A stretch of DNA of 64,000 bases from Larix kaempferi (taxonomy: Eukaryota > Streptophyta > Pinopsida > Pinales > Pinaceae). The notes below the pieces were generated by a model, which saw nothing but the letters and a program-made list of their open reading frames with translations, made no database searches and was not told where the DNA came from. The stretch is from NCBI GenBank assembly GCA_027924585.1, contig BSBM01000825.1:3018001-3082000 (forward strand), in the 5' to 3' direction. Position 1 is the stretch's first letter. Each line of letters begins with the position of its first letter. Below, one piece after another: positions 33,480-45,032 of the stretch. Both the position numbers and the translations under genes were made by a program.

Positions 33480-34070
33480 CATGGCCATAAAGTATCAACC
33501 TGATACTCACCATACATCATCCTGATGTACACATGATCATCCTAATCATCATCACTGCAACATCCTGCTGCATATCATCTGGAGCAACATCCTGAAGCTC
33601 ATCATCCATGATCATCCTGATCATATAATGCATATACCTGATGCATACCAAGTATCTACCTAATACATATCATCATACATGATCCACCTGATCATACAAT
33701 GTATCCACCCAATACAAATACAAAAACATGATCCACCTGATCATATCAGATACATATCAACATACATGATCTACTTGATCATACACAGTATCCACCTGAT
33801 ACATATACATATACATGGTCCAAGCATCCAACATGATGCATATACAAAATACATACAAATGATCCAACCGATCATATCCAGCATCCAACATGATGCGTAC
33901 ATACATATACATATAAATGATCCAATTGATCATATCTAGCATCCAACATGATGCGTACATATACATATAAATGATCCAACTGATCATATCCAGCATCCTC
34001 TTGATGCATATACAGAGCAGTAACTGGAGCATCGTCCTGATGCTCATCATCCAGCGCTTACATCCACAGC
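33480..34070. repeat. Degenerate tandem array rich in TGATCA (copia 3' region)
   Basis: Units of about 50-58 bp alternate gatccaactgatcatat with agcatccaacatgatgcgta and a catatacat spacer; about 8-10 copies, of which the last three are the most alike. The palindrome TGATCA recurs in most units. It lies just after the end of pol in the minus sense. The Ile/His-rich frames over this array are by-products. Confidence 0.8.
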
Positions 34071-34125
34071 CATGTGAAGGATCCTCCTTCCAACATGCTT
34101 GGAATGGCTTCTGCAAATGTGTCCA

Positions 34126-34597
34126 TTACTTCTTCCTCGAAGTGTCATCAATCCGAAGAACACCAAGCCTCTCTCTGAAGTACTCGAACTTCACTCTGGC
34201 TAGTGGTTTCGTCAACACATCTGCAATCTACTCGTCCATCGCAACATACTAGAGCTTCACTGCTCCTCTCTGCACCATATCCCTGATATAGTGATATTTG
34301 ATCTCTATGTGTTTCAACCTGTCATGAAACACTGGGTTCTCAGACAACTTCACACACCTCGAAGATACCAGTAGCATCCAACGGGAGATCAAATAAATCA
34401 GACAGTATCTTCCGAAGCCAAACTACCTCACAACTAGCAGAACAGGCTGCAACATACTCTGCCTCAGCTGTACTCAGTGCTACGCAGGACTGCTTTTTGC
34501 TAAACCAAGAGATCACACCTGATCCCATATTGAAGCAGCACCTAGATGTGCTCTTCCTACCTGCAACACTGCCTGCCGAATCTAAATCAACATAACC
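34126..34597 (-). pseudogene. copia RNase H C-terminal part
   Basis: Blocks GYVDLDSAGSVAGRKSTSRC, SWFSKKQSCVALSTAEAEY and AACSASCEVVWLRKIL show the copia RNase H catalytic residues. After a frameshift near 34345 the reading resumes as LSENPVFHDRLKHIEIKYHY, IRDMVQRG and ADVLTKPL, with two TAG stops, and ends at TAA 34128-34126. It is otherwise of normal length for the family. Confidence 0.88.
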
Positions 34598-36526
34598 CTA
34601 TAGGTTAAACTTTTGATTCGCTTCATACTTGAGCCCATAATCAATTGTGCCCTTCAGGTACCTCAGAATATGCTTTACAGCAACCAGGTGGACACTCCTC
34701 AGATCCGTCAGAAACTGGCTCAATGTGTTCACCGCAAAGCAAATATCTGGTCTTGTGTTCGTCAGGTACATCAAGGACCCAATCATCTGACGATACATAG
34801 AGACATCAACCGACTCAGATGAAGCATCACAAAGAAGCTTCAGATTCAATGCCATAGGTGTGGCCATGGCCTTGCAATCCATCATCCCAAACCTCTTCAG
34901 GATATCTACAGTATACTTCCCTTGTCTGAGGAAGATCCCATATGTACTCTGCCACACCTCCATACCTAGGAAAAAGTGCATCATCCCCAGGTCCTTCATA
35001 TCGAACTCAGCAGCAAGCTTCCTCTTTGTATCTGCAATCAATCTGTCATCTCCTGTTACAATTAAGTCATCCACATACAGGAGCAGAATCACAGGATTCC
35101 CTTCCTCAACCTTGTAGTAAAGGTTGGAATCTGCTTTACTCTTGGTAAAGCCCAAACTAGATAGGAAACTGTCCATCCTACCATACCAAGTTCTGGGAGC
35201 TTGCTTCAAGCCATACAAGGCCTTCTTCAATCTGCACACATATGACTCCCTGTCATGTGTTTCAAAACCGAGTGGCTGCTCCACATATACTTCCTCTTCA
35301 ACTACACCATTCAAGAAAGCAGTCTTGACATCCATCTGGTGTATTTTCCATTTCATTGCTGCATCCAGGGCAAGTACTGTTCTGATGGAAGTATACCTAG
35401 ATACAGGTGCAAAAGTTTCTTCATAATCTATTCCCTCTTTCTGAGAGAAGCCACGAGATACGAATCTTGCCTTGTATTTCTCTACACTGCCATATGCAGC
35501 ATGCTTGATTTTGTAGATCCATTTAGAAGTCACAACAGACTTCTCTTTAGGTCTTGGGACAACATCCCAAACATCATTCTTCATTATTGATTGGTATTCC
35601 TCGAACATGGCATCCTTCCATTCTTTCTTTTTCGCTGCTTCTTCATAACTGGAAGGTTCTTTATTCATGATGTCACAGAGTAAAGCAACATAGCTGGTAT
35701 GTGATCTGGTTCTTTTCTTTGCTCTGTGTTTTTCTTCTGGAATGCCAAATCTTTCTGCATCTTGAATCAGCTCTCTAGACCATGCAGGTTTCCTCTTGTG
35801 AGAGTTATCCTCACGGGGTGGATCTATAGGTTCTTGCGGATCTTTAAACTCACAAACAACTTCTGGAATTGCTTCAGTCATGGTAGTGTCTTGAAATCTA
35901 GTTTCCTTAGGTTCTTCATAAACTTCGATAGGTTTGTTCCTTGATTTGATGAATGCTGAGTTTTCATGAAATGTTACATTCCTGCTGACATCAATATTCT
36001 TGAACCCTGGAAAGTAAATTCTGTAAGCCTTCGAGCTTTCACTGTAACCCACAAAGATACCCTTCTTTCCTGAAGTATCTAGTTTGGTCCTCTTTTCCTT
36101 TGGGAAATGAGTGTATACTGGACAACCAAATATTCTGAGATGGCTGACTTCAGGTTTCTTACCAGAAAAGACCTCTTTTGGTGTCTTGTTGTCCAATATC
36201 TTGTGGAGTGTTCTGTTCTGCACATATATAACTGTTCTAGCTGCTTCTGCCCATAGATGCATAGGTAGATCCTGGTCATGTAGCATTGTCCTTGTTGCTT
36301 CCATGATTGTTCTGTTCTTTCTTTCTGCAACTCCATTTTGTTGTGGATTGTAAGGAGCAGTCAAATCCCTCTTAATCCCCGAATCACTGCAAAGCTTCTT
36401 GAAGTCACCTGAGGTGAATTCTCCACCATTGTCGGATCTGAATGTTTTGATCTTCTTGTCAATTTGATTCTCCATCAAGGTTTTGAATTCCTTGAACTTA
36501 TCAAACACCTCATCTTTGTTCTTCAA
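34598..36526 (-). CDS. copia integrase core, reverse transcriptase and RNase H start
   Basis: 642 codons open. The integrase Asp is in RSDNGGEF (residues 30-37) and the Glu in NGVAERKNRT (64-73). A variable linker runs to about 290. RT runs from NDVWDVVPRP (317) through QMDVKTAFLNG (Asp at about 399), YGLKQAPRTWY (439-449) and LLYVDDLIVTG with catalytic YVDD at 484-487. The MIGSLMYLTNTRPDI block (581-595) and YGLKYE lead into RNase H. The frame ends at TAG in NL*GYVD, most likely a former CAG. The start is the first ATG after the frameshift, not the biological start. Confidence 0.93.
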   Translation of the reverse strand: MKNKDEVFDKFKEFKTLMENQIDKKIKTFRSDNGGEFTSGDFKKLCSDSGIKRDLTAPYNPQQNGVAERKNRTIMEATRTMLHDQDLPMHLWAEAARTVIYVQNRTLHKILDNKTPKEVFSGKKPEVSHLRIFGCPVYTHFPKEKRTKLDTSGKKGIFVGYSESSKAYRIYFPGFKNIDVSRNVTFHENSAFIKSRNKPIEVYEEPKETRFQDTTMTEAIPEVVCEFKDPQEPIDPPREDNSHKRKPAWSRELIQDAERFGIPEEKHRAKKRTRSHTSYVALLCDIMNKEPSSYEEAAKKKEWKDAMFEEYQSIMKNDVWDVVPRPKEKSVVTSKWIYKIKHAAYGSVEKYKARFVSRGFSQKEGIDYEETFAPVSRYTSIRTVLALDAAMKWKIHQMDVKTAFLNGVVEEEVYVEQPLGFETHDRESYVCRLKKALYGLKQAPRTWYGRMDSFLSSLGFTKSKADSNLYYKVEEGNPVILLLYVDDLIVTGDDRLIADTKRKLAAEFDMKDLGMMHFFLGMEVWQSTYGIFLRQGKYTVDILKRFGMMDCKAMATPMALNLKLLCDASSESVDVSMYRQMIGSLMYLTNTRPDICFAVNTLSQFLTDLRSVHLVAVKHILRYLKGTIDYGLKYEANQKFNL

Positions 36527-37338
36527 GAAGTATACCCAAGTCTAGCTAGAGAAGTCATCAATAACGAGACATAGTAAACATACCCACTCAAAGAAATGGA
36601 TGACATAGGACCACATACATCTGAGTGGATGATTTCCAGGATACCTTTTGCCTTACTTTCACTGCTTGGGAAAGCCTTCTTAATGTTCTTACCCTTTGCA
36701 CATCCTTTGCAAACACCTTCATGTTTGGTATTGATTTCAGGAAGACCCTCTACAGCCTTGCTTGCAATTGGAAGTTCCCTATAATGCATATGAGCAAGTC
36801 TTCTATGCCAAATTTCACTTGGCTCCATAGAGTCAGGTACAATGGCATGTTCAGGTTGACCCTTCAATTTATACAATCCTCCCTCGTACTCTCCAATCAT
36901 TACTGCATCATCGATTGTTTTACCCTTTGGACACATTAGGACTTGTCCATCTACAAATGCAAACCTCATGCCTTTTGCATCCAATGCAGAGATGGAGAGA
37001 AGATTCTTCTTGAGCCCAAGTACATAAAGGACTTCTTTCATCTTCAAAGGTTTTCCAGAATCTAGGTTGTAGGAGGCTTCACCACTTCCTTTGATTGGGT
37101 ATTGATAATCATCCCCAAGTTTCACCTTATGGGGTGATTCATGTTCAGATAGGTTTACAAAAGATTCCTTAAACCCAGTCATGTGTTTGGAAGCCCCACT
37201 GTCAATTAACCAATCATTACAACCATGGGAGATAGTACCTGTGAGAGCAGAGATTAGAACATACTCTTCTTCACTTGATGAGTCATCATCACTATCATCA
37301 CTTTCTGCCCTAGCCTTCTTCTTTGGAGGTTCATCATC
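36523..37338 (-). pseudogene. copia protease and integrase N-terminal part
   Basis: After the TAG the frame runs through an acidic Asp/Ser stretch to WLIDSGASKHMTGF, the aspartic protease active site with an intact DSG. Then follow ISALDAKGMRF, WHRRLAHMHYREL with CKGCAKGK (the HHCC zinc finger of integrase) and HSDVCGPM with the first catalytic Asp. The frame ends by a one-base loss near 36555, where the other frame reads VIDDFSS. The open part from ATG is 37182-36523. Confidence 0.88.
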
Positions 37339-38157
37339 CTAGACAGCATGAGCATGGAACTTTCTTTTGCTACCCTTCTTCTTCTTGCTGGAGTTGTTGT
37401 TGTTATCCCTTTTGTTCTTGGGACAATCTGAAGCAAAGTGACCCTTCTCATTGCATGTGAAGCATCTTATATCCTTCTTATTCTTTTGATGGGATCTCTT
37501 GTAGCGAGAGTGCTCCTTCTTGGGATTGCTTCTTTTGGTGTGAGCTGCGAGAGCTTGATATTCACCTCCCATCTTTTCTTCACGAGCTGGAAGTCTAGCT
37601 TCTTCTTGAGAGTATTCCTCCCACAGTTTACTGAAAGAGATCAATTTCTTTCTTGCACAGATTCCTTGAATAAAGGAGTCCCATGACCTAGGTAGGCCAT
37701 TCAGAGTGGTCATAACAACTTCGCCATTGTCCACTACTTCATCCACAGCTTCAAGTTGTTCCTTGATCTGAGAGACCTTGGAGAAGTAAGATTGAATGGT
37801 TTCTCCATTCAACATCTTGACCCCATTCAATTGATTCCGCAGAGTCATCTTCTGATTTATGTTCTTCCCTTTCCCTTCAAATAACTTGGTCAAGGAGTCA
37901 AACATCTCTTTGGGTGTCTTCAGAGATGACACATGAGGGATGAGATGGTCTTTGATAGAGTCAGCAATGATTCTCTTTGCCTTGACCAAGTTCTTCTTAT
38001 GCAATATCTTAGCCTCTTCATCCTCTGGGATAGGGATGTCTTCTTTTATGTATGAGTCCAACTCATTCTCTTCAAGGATTAACCCAATCCTCTACTTCCA
38101 GACTCGAAATTTATTAGCCCCTTCAAGCTTATCCTCAAGCTTGGTGTGGTGAGACAT
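37339..38157 (-). pseudogene. copia Gag
   Basis: Starts at ATG 38157 (MSHHTKLEDKLEGANKFRVW) and is interrupted by TAG at 38094, after which 240 codons are open (38061-37339). It has the UBN2/copia gag layout: FDSLTKLFEGKG, QYF-type SYFSKVSQIKEQL, MTTLNGLPRSWDSF, then one CX2CX4HX4C knuckle CFTCNEKGHFASDC and a Lys/Asn-rich tail. Family role: particle formation and RNA packaging. The frame ends at a TAG (37341-37339), which in the same frame leads into the protease, so it originally formed one polyprotein. Confidence 0.88.
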
Positions 38158-38718
38158 CTTAAAGAGTACTTCAAATGGAAATAGAAAAGATTTAGGTCTT
38201 ACCACTTAAATTGCTGAAAACTGGATCTGGTCCCGGATTAGGGTTTGTCGAAAAAACCCTAAAAATTCAAAATGTGAATTTCAACTTTTTGAAAGGATAG
38301 AAAGATGTGCCTTGATGGGCTGATGAACCTGGTGTATTTCGAATTTGAGATTTGCAAAGCTACACCCTTCAAAACTGCCTTTCTGTCTTCCTGGATTCAC
38401 TGAGGAGAGCCCTGAATTAGGGTTTGGGTTTCCCGGAGATCTACCCATCCAAAAACCTCGATCCAAAGCTCTAAACTTCGCTTTTTGCAAGGAGCTTCCA
38501 GCTATGTCTACAGATTCCAGAAATTCCTATTTCTGAGGAAACCCTAATTTTTAGGGCCAAATATGAAAATGCTCAGAATTAAATTCTGATTGGATAGATA
38601 GATTCTCATTGATGAGTAGAGTCAATCTACTATACTGTTTTTCCAAAATCTGTGGAGAGAAACCAATAAACAAGAAACCCTAGTTTCCATCACTGCACAA
38701 TGTCTTCTTCTCAGGTTA

Positions 38719-38730
38719 GCTCTGATACCA
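38719..38730 (-). other. Primer-binding site (initiator Met tRNA)
   Basis: The minus strand reads TGGTATCAGAGC, an exact match to the complement of the initiator-Met tRNA 3' end, with no spacer from the LTR. Confidence 0.9.
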
Positions 38731-39321
38731 TGTTAAATTTTGAGCATTAATTCACAATACTTTAGGATCTTTACTGAGAGAATAACATGTACAGTATATC
38801 AATGCATAACAATCATAATAATCATGACAAGCATCACAAGAATCAAAAGCATGAGAGACAAGAGACACAGAGTTTCCATGGGGAAAACCCTAAGGTGAAA
38901 AACCCCACAACTTCCTCAGAGATAGAGAGAGCAATGGCTCAACTAAAGTACAACCAAAATACACTGAGATAGTCTCCTAGTAGCAGATGATCCTCCTCCT
39001 CATTAGTGTGCCACTTTATGGGTGAGAGAAGTGTGAGTTTCCGCTTAATCAAATAGAGATCTCCCGATCTCTATTTATACTTAACTTGTTTTCCCAGTTA
39101 CACTATGGGGCCAATTTGTCTAGCTAGGTACATCCATAATATAATATATATTTCAGGGCCGACCCCACACATGGTGGTCTAATAACCCATCAGCAAGTAC
39201 ACACACTTGCGACACTTGTCAATACACATGACGACACTTCCTTATAGAGGAATAACACATCTCTTATAAGGGTACAATAAATATATATGAAATACATTCC
39301 GAGGTTACATATACATCAACA
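38731..39321 (-). repeat. 5' LTR of the copia element
   Basis: In the minus sense TGTTGATGTATATG...AAATTTAACA. The promoter word TATAAATAG lies at about 39079-39071. It is directly followed by the primer-binding site. Confidence 0.93.
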
Positions 39322-39461
39322 GGTAATATTAATCTCTCAAAAATATTTTACATGCAAAGAAAAATTTCACTGACTCAACAATCCTAGAATACTTCTCAAA
39401 TTTGCCAGTCTCAAGGTACTAACTTGATTTACATTATATAGCACTTTTCGTATGAGAGAAA
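39322..39461. other. 140-bp strip between copia and element B
   Basis: This is pre-insertion DNA left between two retrotransposons: it starts with the copia duplication ggtaa and ends with agaaa, the left duplication of element B. No gene. Confidence 0.85.
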
Positions 39462-40202
39462 TGTTGACCAACGCGACCCTGGTCGACAGGGGTTCACCTC
39501 ACTGTCGACACATACCGCAGTCTCCCTGGGCACCGACCCGGGCAAGTTTGAGCCCTCCCAGCAACACCTGCAAAGCGGATGAGGTCTCACCCGAGGCGTC
39601 CAAGAAGAGCAGATGGAACCATGTTTCCGCTAAGGGAGGAGGCGAGTTGTGGCTGCACGGACTAGCTCTATTGCGGTACTTAAACATTCGATGTGGAGTT
39701 ATAACATATTATTTATCATCACAACAACAGTAAGCAGACATTGCATCAAGAAAATATAACAACATTCATATATCGCAACATTGCACAAAGATCATACCAA
39801 AACATCATCATTGTATTACTGTCACAGTCATATCCCAGAAGCAAAACATAGATCTCCATATACATCCACCTTCTTATTGCTCAGCCACTATTGTCTCTCT
39901 AACACTTACAACTGTCATCTATTTATAGGCCTCTTCCATTACAATGTTTGTCCACTTACTAACAACTTCCTAATCGACACTATGGACAAATGACCCAATA
40001 TTTAACTGACTCGGTCCAAATGACCCAAAAACCCGCATACCGCAGTACAACTGACTCAATATTACATATATGTGGTCTAAGTGACCCAAAAAACCGCATA
40101 TCGCGGTATACTTTAACCCAAATTATTCCTTCCACGCCCTCATCCAATATGTCACATCGTCAGCAGTACTGCGACATTTCCTAATCAAACCGCCTGCCAA
40201 CA
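39462..40202 (-). repeat. 3' LTR of element B
   Basis: Aligns with 57088-57840. It lacks a 12-bp repeat present in the other copy near 57312. Confidence 0.92.
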
Positions 40203-41388
40203 TGCCCCCAACACATTCTTATGGCTCGCCCTCAAGCCACGTCAACTGCTGTACATCGTACACACCGTGGTATTTGATTTGAAGTCTGCATACAGCTGTT
40301 CAACGTTGCTGCAACTGTTCTTGTTGTCTGGATCACGCGGTGTTGTTCGGCACCCTCTGCTACACGGAGCGTCGACTCACTGTTATGTACTTCTCACCCG
40401 AAAGGGGTCATTGCCTGACTTGCTGTCATGTACTTTGCAAAATCATCCTCGAGTCTCTGTGAATGGTACAGATGGGAAGTAAAAGAGGATGAATAGTACC
40501 AAGGTGCGAAATTAGCAGATGACTCTGGCACATCTGTTTCGCACCGGCAAACAGCTCCTACTATGGTTGGGGAGCTATCGGCCCAACCATCGCATTGGTC
40601 AAGAAGAGCACAATCCTTCGAACAACTATTGCATACTTAAACATGTTGGACCGGCCCTTGGCTGGGTCATACCATAGTGTAAATGCACCCCTCGTGTCAA
40701 GGCGCTCAGGGACACTCGTTGTTCGGGCTCGCAAGGCCCCTGGGGTGCTACCACAGGAAATGAAGTGAAGCATTTCCATAGCCTCCTTGGAATTCCTCAC
40801 AACTCAACTTGCAAATTGATCTAACATCATAACCACGCTATTTCATAAAGACTTCTTTGTAAGGAACTACCGTCGGCCTCAGCTACTTATAGCCGAACAA
40901 TTCTTGGGACACGATGGTGGGAATGATGCCCCAATACCTCGCAACTACGTGCGTGAACCCATCGGCTGACGCAACGGGTGGCGACCATGCTGCCACCGAA
41001 GATCTCACATGCTGATGTGTGAGAAATCTCCTCACATCTTTCCGATTGTACTGGCCCAACATGCCATGTGCAAAACATACCGTCGTCATGTGGTAACGAG
41101 GCCGAATCTGTCATGCGCAATCATGTATAGGGATGATGGGCAGTGGTCGCAAGATGTTAGCGCGACAGTAGTCACAACACTGCCCCGTACCCCCAAAATC
41201 CTCCGTAATCATCACAAAATCCTTCATTAACTCAACAAAATCCACCGTAGACCCTGGTCGCAACGTTGCCATGTGTCTCTGATTGCTCCGAACTTGCGGC
41301 ACAAGCTTCCCTACTTGCGCATTCCTTCTTCCATTGGTGCGCCATCTGTCATCAAGCAACCTGCAAATTTTTTTTTTGCCGATGCGAC
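40203..41388 (-). other. Untranslated 3' internal region of element B
   Basis: No frame here matches the ORF3 of element A; short frames (41401-41111, 41120-40887) have no motif. The segment ends at the LTR with a G run (gttgggggca, minus sense) that may be the polypurine tract. Confidence 0.55.
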
Positions 41389-42365
41389 TTAGGCATCGCA
41401 CTGTTCCAAGCCCGACCGATAGGGCTTCAACCGGTGACCATTGACCAGCTTGGGGAGTATCACCCCATCCAACTGTTGCAATTGAACCGCTCCTCCTGAA
41501 GTAATACTACTGATGCGATATGGACCCAGCCAATGCATCTGCAATTTTTCTGGATGTTTCATAAACTTGTTGTCGTACAATAGCACCAAGTCGCCTTGCT
41601 GAAACTGTTTACTTTTGATGTGGCAATCATGCCATGCCTTCTAGTGATCCTTCTCCACCCCTTTGTGAAAGCCAGCGATAAACCGATCCTCTTCCAGCTA
41701 CACCAATTACACTAGTCGTTCATCTAATGCTACGACATCATCCATGCCCGTAACAGCTGCAATTCGAAGACTCGGAATAATGTACTCCATTGGTATAATC
41801 GCTTCTTTCCCATATACCAGCCTAAAAGGTGTCTGACTAGTCAACCTTTTACATGTGGTGCGATAGGCCCACAACACTGCCGGGATTTTCAGATCCCAGT
41901 CATCGCGGTTCGCATTGCACACCTTTGTCAGCGCATGCTCCAATACCTTGTTAAAAGCCTCCACCGTCCCATTCGCCTGTGGGTGATAGGGTGTACTCTT
42001 CTTATGCTGTATCTGCAACTCCTCCATCAATGCACTGATGGTGCGATTAAGAAAGTGGCTGTCTTGATCACTCAACAAAACATTAGGGCAGCCGAAACGA
42101 GTGATAATGTGATCAAACAAAAATCGAGCAACCGTCGCTGCAGAACAATCAATGACAGGTGCCGCCTTAGCCCAACGGGTCAAGTACTCTATCGCCATGA
42201 TGATATACCGCGCACCTGTGCATTTATCGGGTGGGTTGATCGGTCCTACAAAATCCACGGCCCATTTGTCGAACGGTTGTAATGTAATTTGAGGCATCAA
42301 CGACATCTCATCACACTGGGATGGTTTTCCAATTCGTTGACAAACATCGCAAGACCGTGCATAGT
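41389..42365 (-). pseudogene. Integrase of element B
   Basis: After the stop at 42366 the zinc-finger cysteines follow ([17 protein letters not shown]). The open frame 42306-41707 has Asp in WAVDFVGP, Asp in LLSDQDSHF and Glu in NGTVEAFNK, an intact DDE triad. The C-terminal part, MHWLGPYRISSITSGGAVQL and KLVNGHRLKPYRSG, is in 41589-41389. Several stops lie between. Confidence 0.9.
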
Positions 42366-44321
42366 CTATCGCATCATTATGTAATGTGGGCCACCAAATC
42401 CCTGCACGTAGTACCTTTGGGTAGTCTCCTGACTACTATAGTGTCCTCCTGCTACTCCTCCATGTGCTTCAGCCAATATCTGCGCTTGCTCATGCGGCAA
42501 GACACATCTGCGCAATATCTCATCAGCGCCCAATTTATACAACTCTCCCACGATTAGCTGAAAGTCAGTAGCCTTGACAACCGAATGCTTCTTTTGACTG
42601 GTGGTGAAGTCATCTGGTGCAGTACCCGTTGTCAGAAACTGGATGATGTCATCAAAATAGTCATCAGCAATGTCAACTTTAAATAGTTGGGCATTCGGCA
42701 ACTCGTCTTCGATATTAGTCGGTTCCTCCCCTGTATCAATCCATGATAGATGATCAGGACCGAAATTCAATCGACCTGGCTTCACAATGACTTCAAAATC
42801 AAACTCCTGAAACAGAAGTAGCCAGCGGCATATCTTCCCCCCCAACACAGGCTTATTAACTAAGTATTTCAATGCAGAATGATCAGTGAACATCTTAAAG
42901 TGTCCACCCAACAAGTAGTGCCTGAATTTCTGCAACATGTAAACCATTGCCAGACCTTCCTGCTCTGTGGTAGTGTAATTTCGTTCTGTAGAGGATAGCT
43001 TCCAACTGGCAAACTCAATGGGATGATCGAGATCGCCTTCTCCAGGTTGAGCCAACACAACACCCAATGCAGTTGATGAGGCATAAACATGGACATGGAA
43101 TTCCTTACTCCAGTCTGGAAAGACCAAGATCAGTGCCGACGCCATCTTTGCCTTGAGCGTTTCGAAGCTATCCTGGCATTCCGAGCTCCACTGGAATGCC
43201 GCATCCTTCTTCAACAACTTTTCCATATTGGCAGTAATCGCAGCATAACCCCTGATAAACTTGCGATAATATCTCGTATGACCCAAAGTCGCTCGTAACT
43301 GCTTAACGATGGTTGGCGGTTGCAACCCCAAAATGAGCGCAATTTTGGTTGGATCAACCAGCAATCCCTGCTTACACACGATATGACCCACCAATATCCC
43401 AAATGGTGCACAAAAAATACATTTCTTCAAATTCAGCGATATCTGGTGCTGTCGGCATCGCTCAAGCATTAACCGCAGATTGGCCTGATGATCATGAATC
43501 AACCCATAAACTGTCCAATCATCCATATATACCTGCAAAATTTTTTGAATAAAATATTTGAATGCGGCAACAACGACCCGGGAGAATATCGTAGGTGCAT
43601 TCTTCAAACCAAACGGTATTACCGTGTAGTGAAAGCAACCCCATTCAGTAACGAAAGTTGTCTTATGGCGATCTTCCTTGGCAATGCGAATCTGATGGTA
43701 GCTAGAGAATCCATTAGTGAATGAGTACATCTCTTGGCTGTCCACCCCTTCAATTACTTCATAAGTAAATGGGGTCAAAAAAGGGTCGTGTAAGCAGGCA
43801 TCGTTCAACTTCCGCAAGTCGATGCAAATGCGCACTTCACCTGTTTTCTTGTCCTGCACCACCATAGGACTGATCCATTCGGACTCTTCCACAAGTTCAA
43901 TGATACCAGCATCCAATATGTGATCAAGTTCCACCTTGACCTTTTCCTTATGTCATGGATTCAGCCGATAAGGTCGTTGTCGAACTGGCTTAGCATCTGG
44001 TTGTAATGGAATCTTCATCTCTCCTAAATCACTTAGGATGCCCTTCATTTCTGAAAACTTCATGGGAAACACGTCTTGAAACTCATGAAGTAACTCAGTA
44101 ACCTTACTCATCATCTCATCATCCCAAAAATCCCCAACATTAGCAAACTTGCGAGTAGCCTCTGTGCCGATATTCATCTTGCGAAGCTGCAATGGTTGAC
44201 CGAACGGAGTACTTGGCGCGACAGGTGGTACCACATCGCGACTTCCTTCAGATTCAGGAATGTTAACGTTCCGGGGATCATTATCGTCCGCTGGCCCTCC
44301 ATTGATGTTGAAGACTTCCAT
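42366..44321 (-). pseudogene. Reverse transcriptase and RNase H of element B
   Basis: The frame 44321-43953 has FSEMKGILSDLGEMKIPL and QRPYRLNP. A TGA (a former CGA) precedes the open 522-codon frame 43934-42366: IRICIDLRKLNDA, YSFTNGFSSYHQIRIA, FGLKNAPTIFSR, VYMDDWTVYG with catalytic YMDD, and LGHTRYYRKFIRGYA. RNase H follows: VHVYASSTALG (first Asp changed to Tyr), TTEQEGLAMVYML (Glu) and MFTDHSALKYL (Asp). The end reaches [16 protein letters not shown], the start of the integrase zinc finger. RT residues look intact; RNase H is probably dead. Confidence 0.92.
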
Positions 44322-44402
44322 GAGAGACTACATCTGATAGTATGTGTGCGGGTCAACCAGGTAGGCTGCTGGAACAACCTGAAGTACCACATCGCGGATG
44401 AG

Positions 44403-45002
44403 CTATAACGCGTTATGGACATTCGGGTTGGAATCCGCAAAAGTGAACGTATGAGTGAAACAGACCATTAACTCCCCCCATGTTGTAATTTCTCTGTGCA
44501 ATTCGGCTGCAGTATACCATGAGCATGGCATCTCATCTAATGTGTGGATAAAATCATGGACCCACTCATCTCTGGGTCGCGCTGCCCATAATCGTTGGCA
44601 TTCTATCAAATGATCACCAGGATTATTCCGGCCATCATACTTACCAGTGTGATAAACCTTAGTATCACCAAACTGAACCATCATCAACCTCCGACACTGT
44701 GACCAACCATCAATGAATTTCTTATGTGTCACCCACCAGCGTACTGGAGCAGCCTTTAGTGCTTCCCCCAATGCCAGCAGCCGCTGTGGTTCTAAAACCT
44801 GTTCTTCAAATTTCATCAAAAAGTTGGTTAAGCCAGGAGATCCCTCATAGACAGGCAATGTGACCATTTCTGTCGCAACACGACATAAAGACTGCGTAAC
44901 TAAGACACATTTTTGGAGCGGTACTTCATGCAATAGGTTCTGCCAAAGTTTGAAGGCATCATCGGAGTCAGAAGACGCAGAGCTGTCGCTGTGCCATCCC
45001 AA
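44403..45002 (-). CDS. Second gag-like domain of element B
   Basis: 199 codons open: a Ser/Asp-rich start, then MVTLPVYEGSPGLTNFLMKF, QRLLALGEALKAAPVRWWVT, CRRLMMVQFGD, YDGRNNPGDHLIECQRLW, DEWVHDFIHTLDEMPCSWYT and HREITTWGELMVCFTHTFTF. This is a complete retrotransposon gag (capsid-type) domain, yet it stands between protease and RT and shares their reading frame. The equivalent in element A is at 14769-15279. I infer an extra capsid-like module within Pol; it could be released by protease or remain fused to RT. Confidence 0.78.
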   Translation of the reverse strand: MGWHSDSSASSDSDDAFKLWQNLLHEVPLQKCVLVTQSLCRVATEMVTLPVYEGSPGLTNFLMKFEEQVLEPQRLLALGEALKAAPVRWWVTHKKFIDGWSQCRRLMMVQFGDTKVYHTGKYDGRNNPGDHLIECQRLWAARPRDEWVHDFIHTLDEMPCSWYTAAELHREITTWGELMVCFTHTFTFADSNPNVHNAL

Positions 45003-45032
45003 CTCACCGTTGGCGGTAGGGTGAATGTAGTC

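Larger units (their letters stand above)
32036..39321 (-). mobile_element. Ty1/copia LTR retrotransposon (7.3 kb)
   Basis: LTRs lie at 38731-39321 (5', minus sense) and 32036-32639 (3'), flanked by an exact ggtaa duplication (32031-32035, 39322-39326). Integrase precedes RT and RNase H, which defines Ty1/copia. The primer site (38730-38719) and polypurine tract (32650-32640) are in place. LTRs differ by roughly 4% and one 13-bp indel. The lesions are few: TAG codons at 38094 and 37340, a one-base frameshift with TAG near 36540, TAG at 34600, and a frameshift plus stops in the last 60 codons. Such a copy could be trans-mobilised but not self-sufficient. Confidence 0.95.

Noticed and set aside
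32880-34070. CRISPR-like array
   Set aside because: Units are contiguous minisatellite copies without unique spacers, inside a eukaryotic copia element.
33679-34252. Ile/His-rich frames on both strands
   Set aside because: Generated by the TGATCA-rich array and by the opposite strand of the copia pol end.
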